A DNA stretch of 64,000 bases from Callaeas wilsoni. Its lineage: Eukaryota > Chordata > Aves > Passeriformes > Callaeidae. Positions 49,701 through 62,339 of this stretch are shown piece by piece (position 1 is the stretch's first letter; each line of letters opens with the position of its first letter). The DNA lies in assembly GCA_013398955.1 (NCBI GenBank), contig VWPU01008492.1, positions 62,001 to 126,000 of the forward strand. The letters run 5' to 3'. The translations under genes were made by a program, and so were the position numbers. The notes below the pieces were generated by a model. It did no database searches. It was not told the DNA's origin and was given only the letters and a program-made list of their open reading frames with translations.

Positions 49701-52700
49701 AAGTCCTTGCATTTGGTTATGAGCCCTTATATGATTTTGCTTCTTGACAGATTCCTCTGGCTTTCAAGCTCTGACTAGTTGCAATACAATCTGATAAGTG
49801 TGATGCTGAAAATCTATGAAAATCATGGCCACACAGGCAAGGGAGAGACCCAAAGCAGTAGGAGAAGTTATGTGGAGGGTTTGGGGGGCTTTTCTCTCTG
49901 CATCTTCATGGTTGCTTTGGGGTTCATTCTTTATTTACAGGTTATTTTTCTCCAGTATTCCTTCAAATCTGAAACAAGGTCTGAACCGTGTGAAGCAGGT
50001 AGAAAAATGTACTTCAATTTTTTAAATGCTAGGTTTGAAGTTGCATTTAAAAATCCCTTTGTTAGTATGTAGAATATATTATACAGGGCACTGAGCAGAC
50101 TTGTGATGTTGCAGATGTTAGACCTTTAGCTCCTAGTCCTTCATCTGATGCTTCCCCTGTTACCATCACCGCTCCAGTATCCAACACCATAATTTGATTT
50201 ATCCTCACCTGACAGCCAGCTTGACTGATAGAATTATTTTCAGTCATATTTTCTTCACGTATTTTCTTTTGTGGTTATTACTTTGTACATTATCCACAAA
50301 GTTTTTGGAGGAGTCCCTGGAACTTCTTTAGGAAAACATGTAAAGGACCAATGGGAAGACAGGAGCACTTTGTTGACACGACTGGTCAACAGCACCCAGC
50401 TTTTCACTGTTTGACCTCACCAGTAAGGAAAAGGGTTCTTCTGTTCATATAGGTGAGTCCATAAATCTCTGCAGCTCTAACTGCTCCCATACATGCCATG
50501 TGAGTGTTGAATAAGGCTGGGTGTGATTCTTCCTATTTTTTCCCCTCTCCTTCCAGAAGCAGAGGAGTGCCTGTAGTGAGCTGTGCCAAGTGATGCCTGC
50601 AGTGGCTGTAGAGGATGTTCAGAACAGGGCGAGGCACACAGTGTGCCTTTCCCAGATGGAGGTTTCCAACTTTGGGCAAAGTTGTGCGTGCCAGAGCTCA
50701 GGAGTGTGCACGTATGCAAATTATCTTGTTAGAAATTCAGGGCAGAAAGGCACATAGCTCCTTTGCTGCCACAGGGAACTGTATCTAGGGACTCAGGGTG
50801 GAAATATGCCTCCTGATACATGTTTTAGTTCTGTATAAATCATCTGTAAGCATGGCTCACTCTATTCATTTAGCTGGTGACAGTGTTATTTAGGGGTGAT
50901 ACGAAACAGTCACAAAGTAATAAGGACTGCCTGGGAAGAAAATATGTGCTAAAGCTCTTAGGTGTAATGCTAATTTAAATAAAACATGGGCTCTATTGGG
51001 GCTGAAGAATATTTCTTTTAGAAATCTTAATAATATTTAAGCCATGGATGCTTAAAAGTTGGTTTTCTTCAAAATGAAGATGCCATGATTATTTAAGAAT
51101 GTTTTAGACTCCTTTTTAGGTTGAGTTGATTCATTCTGTTCTTAAAAGAATGTTTTATTGGTATCTTAGCAGCAGGGACACCTGTGCTCATCTAATGTAT
51201 GCAAATGCAGCCCAGCATCCTCTACCCCCAAACACGATGGAAAGCACGGAGAGGGGCTGCTCATCATGCTGCCAAGTCAGACCATGCTTCAAGTTAGGCT
51301 GATGAGCAAGGGCATGTTAAGTAGATGTTTCATGATTGTGAATGCAGATACGGTGCGTAGAAAAAGAATGTGAGTCTTTGTAAAAGCTGAATAAAAAGAA
51401 ATGTTGCAAAAAGAAATCTCCAAATTTTACGTTAAGCCGAATTATAAATATGCCAAAGGTAATAGACATTCTACGTGGGAGGTGTTTGTTGCCCCCACTC
51501 TTTATTTCTCTGAAGGTGGGGACATTATGCTGTAAAATCCTTTGCTGAAGTGATAACCTGCAAACAAAATTTGGTTAAATTGGAGTTATTGCTGCTATCT
51601 CGCAGTGCAGGTGCTTTCTAGTTGTGGTGTAAAAAATTAGAACAAACAAGTCTTACTAAGTTCTCATTTATAAATATTAAAAGATAAGTGTGCATTTTTT
51701 AATGTTGCTGATTGGAATTTGGCTTGGAGCGTGGTTATGGTGAGAGGTTGTTACGTTGGCTGTCGAGGAGCACACCTGGTGCAGGTAGCTCCCTGTGCAG
51801 CTGCAGTGAGAGCTGCAGCTTGTGCCCTGGGTGGGGGAAATGGCCGGAGCCCCAGGCGGGGGCTGTGAACCAGCACTGAGCCTTCACCTGACAAAGGACA
51901 CGGGGACTCAGGTGCTGGCTGGGGGGCAGCCAGGCAGCCCGAGACCCTGCAGGAGCTGGGGAACAGCAGCAGGACCCCAGACTAAATGTCACCTTGGAAT
52001 GGGCACACAGACTGTGAGGGCGTAAAAGCCCAGGGATTCCTTCATTGGGTCCCTCCCTGGAGGCACCCATTCCAGCTGTTATGATGTCCTACACCATGAT
52101 TAAATGATTTATTAGAACCAGGTGTTTGGGACTCTTTTGTGGGACACCTGGGGTGGAGCCAGTGAGGGAAACCTGTCTGTGTGAGTCTGGGGTGTGCAGG
52201 GAGACAAGCAGGGACCTGGTGGGTGACTGGAGCTGCTGCTGCAAAGGGGCTTTGGTCCCAGCAGTGACAGTCTGGGGTGGTGTCACTGTGACCCCAGGAG
52301 TGGCATCTAAAAGGTCAGACAGGCCCTGACTTCATCAGGCCATGGGAGTGCTTGATGAAGTCCTCTTCTCAGCCTGAGGAACGGTATTTTTTTTCAAAGT
52401 GAGATAAAATTCTTTAGTCTGTGGTGAGCCCTGAAAGTAATAGATGCTATTAACTGGCGATTTAAACTTTGTCCCTGTCTGCTGCTGGCTGCAGATTTTA
52501 TGATAGTTCTCTTTTTATTTCTCCAATTTGTGTTGTATGGTTTGTGTTGCTTTATTCTGTCAAAGTAGGCAGGAGAGACTTGGACTTCCAACTAATTTTC
52601 TGAAGAGTTGCAATGGATAAGGTACGGCTTCTCCCTGGCTCTTTCATCTGTGGCAGGGCAAATACTGTGTCTGCCTGCAGCACTTCAGTGAAATCTCCTG

Positions 52701-53000
52701 TGGGTTGGGAAACAGGAGGTGTGAATACTGTGTTAATGATGCTAATCTGGGGGAAGAGATGCCCAGAAGGGCATGTTGTATCCCTCCTGCTGAAGCAGTA
52801 AGCACCGTGTGCTTACAGGGGTCTCTTCTGTTGTGGCTTGGGCTGCCTGGGCTCATGTCACTCCTTTTCTATCTGTCCTCCCATCCCAGAAGTCATGGTT
52901 AAAAGTCACAGTTTTTTTAAATGTTTATCTTAGTAGGAGAAGATGACTTACAGTGATTATTTTATTGTTCTGCCTTGTAAACTCTTCAGTAAATGCATAT
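46758..53000. other. Non-coding DNA, no gene seen
   Basis: No gene recognised over about 6.2 kb. It contains a T run near 48836-48845, a donor-like ATAG/GTGAGT near 50451 with a moderate pyrimidine tract before it, and the GC-rich patch at 51.74-52.33 kb, listed separately. Open frames are at most about 139 codons and none shows family resemblance. Confidence 0.55.
51740..52330. other. GC-rich patch of unknown origin
   Basis: GC content rises sharply over about 600 bases, with many GGGG, CCAGG and CAGCAG motifs but few CpG, so this is not a CpG island. An 8-bp inverted repeat (52262-52269 with 52281-52288) lies near the right end. Overlapping frames on both strands are unrelated to known proteins. 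An unrecognised retroelement fragment is possible. Confidence 0.4.
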
Positions 53001-53870
53001 GATCACAGAATCATTTAGGTCAGAAAAGACCTCCAAGATCAAGTCTAGTCTTTGACCGATCACCTTGAGAACTAGACCATTGAACTGAGTGCCAAATCCA
53101 GTCATTTCTTGAACACCTTCAGGGATGGTGGCTCTACCACCTCCCTGGGCAGCCCCTTCCAACAACCCCTTCCATGAAGAAATTCTTCCTGATCTTCAAC
53201 CTGCACCTCCCCTGACACAGCTTGAGGCCATTTCCTCTTGTCCTGTTGCTGGTTGCCTGGGGGAAGAGACTGACCTTCACCTGGCTGCAGCTTTCAGGGA
53301 GTGGTAGAGACTGAGAAGGTCACCTCAGTCTCCTTTTGTCCAGGCCAACCCAGCTCCCTCAGCTGCTCCTCATCAGCCTCGTGCTCCCGACCCTTCCCAG
53401 CTCCATTCCCTTCTCTGGACATGCTCCAGCCCCTCAATGTCTTTCTTGTTGTGAGGGGCCCAGAGCTGGACACAGGATTTGAGGAGTGGCTTCACCAGTG
53501 CCCTGTCAGGGGGACAGTCCCTGCCCTGGTCCTGCTGGCCACACCCTGGCTGGTACCGGACAGGTGCCAGTGGCCTCTTGCCCCCCTGGGCACTCCTGGC
53601 TCACGTTCAGCTGCTGCTGACCAGCACCCCCAGGGCCTTTCCCACCAGGCACTTTCCAGCCCCTCTGCCCCAGCCCGGAGCTGCAGGGGTTGGTGTGACC
53701 CAGGGGCAGGACCCTCAGCCCACGGCCCCAGCCTGTCCAGATCCCTCTGCAGAGCCTTCCTGCCCTCCAGCAGATCAACACTCCCACCCAAACTGGTGTC
53801 ACCTGCAAACTGGCTGAGGGTGCCCTCGATCTCCTCGTTCAGATCATCGGTGAAGTTGGCCCCCCACTAG
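53001..53870 (-). mobile_element. 5'-truncated CR1 LINE, minus strand
   Basis: On the minus strand this element runs from about 53870 down to the CR1 3' terminus at 53001, with the typical CCTAAATGATTCTGTGATC end. The first 380 or so bases encode the end of the CR1 ORF2 reverse transcriptase. The catalytic motif region reads Phe-Ala-Gly-Asp (53798-53809) where active CR1 copies carry Phe-Ala-Asp-Asp, so a catalytic aspartate is lost. Downstream are the [13 protein letters not shown] and [12 protein letters not shown] motifs, then a shortened segment and stops. The rest is 3' untranslated sequence. It is inactive, and the plus-strand frames over it (such as 53301-53870) are shadows. Confidence 0.92.
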
Positions 53871-56800
53871 TGCCCGCTGCCAGCTGATGATGGCATGTGT
53901 GCAGCGGGGTGACAGGCAATTCTGCTGTTGTCCCAGGCAATGAAAAGGTGCTTGGGCACAGAGAAGCAGACGGAGGGAATTATTATTTTTTCGTAAGTGG
54001 AATCATACCTTTTGGGTTTATTTTCTAACCAGGTATTTTTAAACCTATCCAAACTTTGAGGTGTTGCTTCTACAGTGGACACTCTTCCTGAGGGTACAAA
54101 GAGTTTAACTCCCTAGGTTTTATTAAATTTCCAAATACGAATCTCTACAGGTATTTTCACATTTTTTTATATCACTATTTTTACAAAATACTGGGAAAGT
54201 TCATACTTCACTGATAAATATAAAGTTCAGCATTGACATCTAACTTGTGTAATGACTTGCAGAGCAGTGTAAAAAGACTGCAGTAATCTCACAGGGTGTT
54301 TACTGCTTCCACAGTACTGACATTTTGTAAGGAAAAAGAAAGACCTGTGTCTCATGCTGTGCAGCCAAGCTCATTATTCTGGTGGCAGGTCCTGGGGATT
54401 CTCTGTACTTCCCTCAGGTCTGCTGTCTGTTGGATGGTGTGTGGGCACGTGTCTTGCTGAATGAACTTTCCTGACCAGTAAAACCAGTGAGGTCCATCAC
54501 AAGCATCCCTTGGCTGTAGCATTAGCACATGTAAGATGGCATGATGGAAAGCTGAGCTGGTATCTGTGCCTGTTTTGTATTTCTGGATTTCACTTTCCTG
54601 AGCTCCCCTGACAGGGATGAAGGTAGAAGAAATGACGTCACCCGTCTGTAAGACAAACAAATACTTAAATTTTTGTGGAATGCTTTCCAATGGATCTTTT
54701 ATTAAGACTTTACAAGCTTGGCTAGTCATGTAGCTTTAATGCTCTGTTTGTCATCTGACTATTAGCTGTGGTTGAAGGAAGAACTAAATCCAGACTCTAA
54801 ATGAAAGACTCTCAGTATATCATAAACAAGCAAAGAAGCAATCCCAAATCTCTTCTTAGTCTCTAAGTAGTGTTGCTCTACAGCTGCATCAATATTTTCT
54901 TGTATATTTTATGTCCTGGGCTATTCCAGAAGATAATTTTGATCAGGAAATGACTACCAGCCACATCACTGCCCCAAGCAATGTTGAATTCACAACCCTT
55001 TATAGAGTTTGCAAGTGAGTTTGCCATGTTGTCTGACAGTGATGCAGAAGACTGCATCTGGCAGAGATGAGGAAAAAACTCGCTGAAAACACTTTGTGAA
55101 TAGTAATTATAGAGCTATATTCACCTCTGATTTCTTTTTTGAGATTTCTGTGAGAAAAGTGGATACTGAGATAGAATTTTCTCTTTTGCTCTGTGTCTCT
55201 CAGGGACTTCTTTTTTGCTTCTGGCTGATTGAGGAAAAATGAGAAAATGCTGAAATTGAGCACTAGACTTCCTAATAGTATGAAAAGCATCCTAAGGGGC
55301 TTGGATGTATGTCGTAATGGCAGTAGTTTCTTTGATGATGGGCAGCTAAGAGGTCAAGCTTGAAAATCTTGATATAATTTTCTAAGATAGTTCAGTTTTG
55401 TCAGGATGACAGATTTTTGATTGGAGACGAAATATAAGAAATGAGGGGTTTATTTTGTAAAGATGATAGGAACAGGTAGCTCTTTTTGTACAATAGGCCC
55501 CGTTATCCTGTTCTTGTTTTGCACAAATGTGGATGCTGAGTCTGGAAAAGATGAAGATCCAAGGACAAAATATTGCCTGGAGCAGTCAATGCCATCTTTT
55601 ATAATAGCTGTTGCTGTACTGCTATATAATAAAAATCCATTGCAATGGCAGTGTTGGAGCACATGTAATTCTGGAAATGCATTCAGCTTTTAGTGTCTTC
55701 TAAGGCAAAATTACCCGTTTGTTAACAATTCCTTCACTATCAGGGAAGCTTTTGAGCATACCCTGTGTTTACAGATTCAGTAATCTGTTTTCTGGAGTTT
55801 GGGGCAGTTACTGCTCAGGGTAGAGTTCTGCATAGACAAAGGGTTGACTTTTGGGGTGATATGGTTCATTTCTGTGCAATCTCTATAACAACTGTAGATT
55901 AAACGTTTTCCCAAGTTAGTGACTTTTATGTGGATGGTGATTGCAAGCAAACAGGGAAGGATATTAAAAAGAGAAAGTTTATGAGGATATTGTGAATAAA
56001 AACTACATGGTATTTACATAGCAGCTACATCCTGTTAAATGCCTTTGAATATAATGTAACAACATCTCTCCAAATACCAATTACTGTTTCTTGGTAACTG
56101 CAGTGGTTGAGGTAGACTCTGAGTCTCAAGCTGCTGGAAGGTTCCTCATATCAAGACACTGGGTCTTTCAGAATAAACATTTTACTGCTCAGGTTTACAC
56201 GGAGTGATTATCAACAGCACTGAATAAAGGTGTGAAATCCTAGAAGCTGTGTGCAGTATCTTACCCAGAAAGGTCCCTGGGAGCTGTGAAAACTCTGCTG
56301 GTGATCAGCAAGGGGTTACATCCTCAGGAGCCACAGTCTCCCACGCATTCTGTGAGGAGGAGGAAGGAAAGAGAGGTGCTGACCCTCAGTGCAGGCACTT
56401 CTCAAGCTTGCAGCTGAATATCTGCCAGAACTGAATGGAGAAAAATCTCTATTGTCTCAAATCTACTGAAAATGTCCCTCAAAACAGCTTTAGCCCACAC
56501 TGCCCTTCATTCAAAATAAAGATGATAACTTTGTTTTCTGTCTTCTCATTGCATTCAGTGAAACACACAAATGCTGCCAGAACGTGAGTGGGTATCATGT
56601 TCTGAATGTGCAATAGTCTTTTTTGTTTCTGAGAGGCTTTATTTTATGATTTAATTATTGCATGACAAGGGTTTGTTTGAAGAATAAGAAGGCAGTTTAA
56701 TTGGATTTTCTATTTTATAGGCAGGATCTGAAGAATTACTAGAAGGTGTTTCTCATAATGTTTACGGCTCTCCTTTTATAACACGTATTTACACCCATTT

Positions 56801-58474
56801 CATGACTGACACAGATGGACGTAGAGAAATAGTACATATTTATAGACTAAGCCTATAGTTTAAGGCAAATAAGCAGGCCTTGCCTTTAGTAGAATATTTT
56901 CCTGCAGAAGGACTCTGATTTTAAATAGTGTGGATAATGGTGTCTTTGCTATCTGAGGAGTGTATGGTTATGACTCATGGTGTCATAAATACTACGGCTA
57001 TTACAGTGAGCATCCAAGTGAAATTACACAAAATTATATATTTGCCAGGGTTCTTTTCTCTAACGGCCAAACTTCAAAATAGAAAGCTTTATTATTCATT
57101 TTGATGCGTCTGAACTACTGAATGTTCTTGCTGGCCCACTAGACAGTTTAATAGGGCTCCTGAACATCATCAATAATTCATGCATCTCTTAAACAGGGAT
57201 GTGGTACTTGTTGTTGAACTACAATTGGAGTGTATTAAATTGTGAGCTACTCTAGGATGGTCAGGGACATGCTCAGTGCTGGGCCTAGGCCTTACAGACA
57301 TGTAGGGTTCTTGGATTTGAACACCCTGTGTGTGGTGCTCCCAAACAGGGAGCTCTCCTCTTTCCCCTCCCCACAACTGTTGCTTTTCCTGAAAAGGAGG
57401 CAACTGTTAGCCAAGGATGTAGTGAATGCCCTTTTTTGTGGATTTGGGTGATGTAATTAGTGTAAATCATCCCCAGCATAAGACTCTCAGTGCTGGCTGG
57501 ACCAAAGATGGGGAAACTGGTGGTCCAGGTGGAGGAGTGTGGAGGAAGCCTAGGCTGAGGTGCATGAGGGCTCACATGGAATTAGCAAAAGTGAAAGTTA
57601 AACTGGAATGGATTGTTCCAGTTCAAGACAGAACTGAAAATTCAGTGGTTATTGTAGGATGTGTTAACTGATATTTATGAAGAAACCTAATGGGATGTGA
57701 TTTTTTTTTTTAAGTATGTCTTTGACTTCATTGTTTTTTTATATGTCTCACACACTGTGACATCCCTTGTTGTGCTAAATACCATAGCCAGATATAAGGT
57801 TTTAAAATCAAAGAGGATGAGAAAGGCCAAGGGTGAGTACAAGCGAGGCTGTCCCCAGGGGCCTGTCATCTTGCCGTGCCTCAGGGAGGTCTGCTGGGAA
57901 CATTGGCTGTCTTTGATCTCCGTTTGCCACTGCAGAACTGAGGCACGCACAGCATCACATGTCTACGACGAGCACCTCGGCAGAGCTGAGAAATCACCGA
58001 GTTCTCTGCGTAGCCCTCCAGGCTTTTTCTGCAAGAACCTTCCTTCTTTAGACTTGTCACACTTGAGCCATGCTCATGTCTCAACAGGAATTGAGTAAGA
58101 AGTTACAAAGAGCTCAGAAATTACGGGTGTATTGTCTTGTGCAGATATTTCTGAGAAACTGTTGACAGTGTTATTTTCGAATAAAAATTTGTTGCACAAA
58201 GAGGAGTAGCTTGTCAGACAAGTGCAAGAAAACAGTACATATAACCATTCAAGTGAAAGTTTTACTGTAGGTGGAATGAGTCTAAAGTCAAGACCTTCTT
58301 CTTCCTCCCTATTTGAACATTTTGTCCTTTATCAGGCTTCTAAGAAAAATCTCCCGCTGACTTGTTGAGTTCTGCATTGCTATCTGGATAAGCATCAAAC
58401 TGTGCCCCGTCTTCATTCAGGATTGTGCCAGGCCAACGAATCCACACAGTCCAAAAAACACCTCAGATGAAAAG
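53871..58474. other. Non-coding AT-rich DNA, no gene seen
   Basis: No gene recognised over about 4.6 kb. Open frames reach 133 codons (57697-58098, plus). That one begins with a hydrophobic stretch and contains a donor-like GG/GTGAGTA near 57832, but it has no family resemblance. The part just left of 58475 may contain the diverged 3' portion of the LTR listed next. Confidence 0.55.
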
Positions 58475-58753
58475 CAAGCCAAAAGCAGTCCAAAAAGGAA
58501 CAGAAGCCGCCGAGGCAGATCACAGTCCCTTCTCCGCTGAAAGCCGAAGAGACTAGAGAGCAAGAGTCCTCTAACCAATAAATATTGTCAGAATCGGGAG
58601 AGAAAAGAATGCAAAACATTCTAGTTGCAAGGTCAAGCCAGCCGCTTTGAAGAGTTCTCTCGGCTTCTCTCTCTCCCCTTTGCAATTTAAAGGTACACTA
58701 GAAATCAAGCAGGCGATGGGGAATACAGCATGGTCATAGAATCACCCCAAGAC
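58475..58753 (-). mobile_element. LTR fragment, same family as the one at 8.65 kb
   Basis: Read on the minus strand this segment aligns over its length with 8658-8923 on the plus strand, sharing long stretches such as the TTGGGGTGATTCTATGACCA motif and the CTTTAAATTGCAAAGGG motif. It keeps an AATATTTATTGG stretch that the other copy lacks. The flanks diverge on both sides, so the true ends may extend to about 58400 and 58830. It carries no coding sequence. The family is likely an avian endogenous retrovirus LTR. Confidence 0.7.
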
Positions 58754-61700
58754 AAGGATGCAGAAGACTGTGAAGAACTCCATGGCCATTCAGCTTTCAG
58801 GAGTGAAGCTACAAACCCCAGACAAACATGAGCTGTGCTGGTTTGAAAATAGCTTTTTTGCAGCTAGCTTAGGGGCTGGTAATGCAGCACAGGGCTGTAC
58901 TCTGCCAGTGTGATGTCTGTGTCGAGCTGGGGAGCAGAAGGAGGCTGTGCAGCTCTATCCCAGCCTGATATTGCTTAAGGCTGGGGGAGATGCAATTTCA
59001 CTGCACACTGGCTCGGTGCTCCTGATGCCTTATGCATAGGGTTTCTAGCAAAAATGGGCTGGAGCTCCCATTTTTCTATCCAGACTGCAATGAGGTTAAT
59101 TCGAACAACGTGCAGCTCTTTCTGGAAATAGTTTTTAGGTGGTAGGTGTGTTCAGAAAGAAAGATAATGGTTCTTCAGTTGCTTTTGGCCATAATGGAGG
59201 CATTTAGATCTCAACATTTCTCTCTTAACTGCTGTCTTTCAGTGAACCTTTTGCTCTGTCTCGGTGAAGTGTTTGGGTCAAATGAAAATTCTGTTTCTGT
59301 GGTGAAAGAGCAGATGATGGCAGTGGTGACAGTGATTATCAGTCATCTTACACCTATGCCTTGAAGTGTTGGCCAGTGGAAAAAGGCTGATTGTTCCACA
59401 TCAAGGGTTACTGTGCTTGCTCATCTGGGACACCCAGCCCCAGCAAACCCAGCTTCTCATCAGGCTGTCAGCAGGGCATCTGAGATCTTAGCTCCTGTAC
59501 CACACTGGACAGGGAAAGTTGGAACTACCAGCACTTGAACGTGTTTCCAAGGTGTTTGATTCTGACCTAGGAGAGCTGTGAGTCTCGCTGACTGTGACTG
59601 AGCTTTGAGCACTGCTGCCTCCTTTTCCTGCTGCATGCCTGGAGCTGCTGCTTAAAAAAATCTCTTCGTTGTCCTGCTTCTGCCCAAACTGCTCATCACC
59701 AATAAAATAGCTCTGAAATATGATGGGATGAAACCATTTCATAAGGAATTATTTTATTCTTAATTTCCTCTCTCATTGCTGTGACAAGCGCTGGAGTTCT
59801 TCCAGACTGTCAGTGGGCTTCAGCCTGGGACCCTCTTCCCAAATCTGTTTTCTGCTTTATTTCTTAGTGTCATGTTTTGTTTCCATGGAAACTCCCCAGC
59901 CTAACTCAAGTTATAGTACTGTCAGGTGCATGAACAATGCTGTCATTAAAGAGCATCCTCAGCTCTGGCTGTTTGCTCATCATGTGTCCTACTAGACAGT
60001 CAATATGGTGTCAGGAGAGGCTCCGTGGTCACCAAAACCTGACGGGAGCCTGAAGGCTTTGGAAGAGCTGGTGAAGCCAGCTGTTGCACCCCTGGAGAGG
60101 AGTTTCCTTTGCCTGGTGTTCCTTAAAGCTGTTGAGCCCACAGCAATTCTATTCATAGGAAAGGAGGAATATTTTACCATTTTCCAAAGAATGAGCTTAG
60201 GCTACGTGTAAAAGCCTGTCTGCAAAATTCATATTGAAAAGAATAGATTTACAACAGTAGCAAAAGAAGTTAAACAGAAAACACGTTGTTTCCAGGAAAA
60301 TCGGATTAACTACAAACTATACCTTGGAGTGAAGGTCTGACTTCTGTCACTGAGCTTGGAAGAATGTGAGGCAATTTTTGTGTGCTGTGATGAATAAGAG
60401 TGCCTGATTAGCATCAATATTTCTCACTCCATTTGCACCTTGGAATCTGCTCATGGCAGTATCTTCCTTCTTTCAGCCTCATCTCTACTGTTGTCATTGA
60501 AGAACACCAGTATGAGAAAAAAGCTTACTTTCGTGGAGACAAAACTACTGTACCTAAAAGGACAGTTTCCCCTTTCCCCTGTGAAAATTTACAGATGCTG
60601 TTATATTGGTAACCACATTTTCTAAGTGCCACATTAGCAGGACAGAAACACACAAGAAAATTTGCAACCCTTTAAGGAAGAGCCATTAGACTGTGAGATA
60701 AAATGTGGCTCTGCATCTCTAAAAATAATATATTTGCATCTCTATAAGAACTTCAATTTTGGTAGCCAGGAATAGTCTAGGCATCTTCATTGTAATTATT
60801 AGGAATTACTAGCTTGCACAATTACTGCTTTGAGAGAGATGTGAATGTAGATGGTATTTTAGAGGACAGGGAGAAGTGAAGAATTTATTGCTATTTAAAA
60901 AGCTGAGGTTTACTTGTTTGCTTGCAAACAGTATAAGAATTCAAGAACTGTCAAGGTGGAGAAGGCTGCGGGTTCATCTTATTTGGTGTCTCTGATGGAT
61001 AGAAGATGCTCAGAGCAAGGGGGAAACCTTACCTTAGCAGAGGTGAGAGAATTTCTCCATCCAGTGAAAACCAGGAGCTGGAAGAGGGAAGACAACAGAG
61101 ATGCAGAGCACTTTTTAATTTATTTTTTTAAATGGCTGTTACTTTACATTTGAAAAACCCTAAAGGAAAATCACCAGTTTGGAAAGTGGTCAGTGTCAGT
61201 AAGTTCTTTCACATAAATCTGTCACTACTCTGGTTTAGGAACATGACATTTTGGTGCTCAGAAACTCCTCTTTACATTGTCAATCACACAGCTGTAGCCT
61301 GAGGACTGCCACAGAGCCCCCTGAACTCAAGGAAAGGGACTCTTCATTCACTGGATCATGTTCAAATCATGTTCAAATAGCAGAATTTGGCCTCCAAGGC
61401 CTGCAGCCTGGAAGGTAGGAGCAGGAGTTTCTGCAGTGTGGAGCGGGGTGGTCAGGCCATGGAGTTGCTGATTTTCTGGTTACATAACGCAAGAATAGTT
61501 AGCTTTTCTGGAACTATTGCAAAATGCCCACAGCTCTACACCTTAGAACGGGTTTCACACACCAAGTAAAACTATTTTCCATTTTCTGTTCTGTGAAACT
61601 GTATCTGTGCACTGTCGTTCCATAATGGGATGGAATCTTTCCATTCAGCAGTGTAGATCAGCTCTGCTGGCTTTTTGTTCCTCGTTAGCTTATTGCAATG

Positions 61701-62339
61701 ATTAAAATAGATGAGATAGGATGTACTTTTTGCATGAATACTGCCAGAACTGGCAGCCCTCCACAGGGCTGTACTAACAGGTGCAGATACTCCTTGTCAA
61801 CACAAAGGTGTCAGCTCACCATTCCCGACTGCTTCTCTCATGGGCTGGGGTGTGAATGCTCCTGCTGGCTCCTGGTGCAGACCAGCACTTGGAGAGCATT
61901 TTGACCTCCATAAGTATCTCCTGCTGCAGAATGCTGCTGGAACAAGCTCTTAACATGCCTGTCTTCTGGTCCTCGAAAAGCCCCATTTTTCACAGCACAT
62001 TTTCTTTTGAAGTCTGATTCAAAGCCCATTGTAATTGGTGTAGTCTCCTATGCATTCTAATGCAGCCAAATCAATGGTCATGCATTTAGGAACGAGGAAA
62101 ATTGCTTGCATCTGCAGGGTGGGAGGATTCAATCTTGGAGTGCCATGATGTTTGAAAGGGTCTTGGATGTCAGGCTGAAACCCAGCCACGTGTGAGCTCC
62201 AGCTTTGTGTGGCTGAATGCGGCCCTTGGCTGTACCTGTGGGGGACAGATTGTTGCTCACACACACCCTGCCGACGACACGACTGCTTAGACATTCAGCC
62301 CCTCTCTGATGTTGACACGTTTTAAAAAAGGCTTATAGA
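58754..62339. other. Non-coding DNA, no gene seen
   Basis: No gene recognised. A TGTGCTGGTTTGAAAA motif at about 58834 resembles the start of some avian LTRs, but the sequence that follows does not continue in a pattern I know. A 12-bp unit is repeated twice near 61357-61380. Open frames are at most about 93 codons. Confidence 0.55.

Noticed and set aside
51740..52330. GC-rich patch as a CpG island promoter
   Set aside because: GC content is high but CpG dinucleotides are few.
53301..53870. 189-codon plus-strand frame
   Set aside because: It is the antisense shadow of a minus-strand CR1 LINE.
8640..58753. The two LTRs as ends of one provirus
   Set aside because: They are in opposite orientation, 50 kb apart, and no gag, pol or env sequence lies between them.
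58834..58850. Start of a further avian LTR
   Set aside because: Only the first 15 or so bases resemble such an end. The following sequence does not fit a pattern I know.
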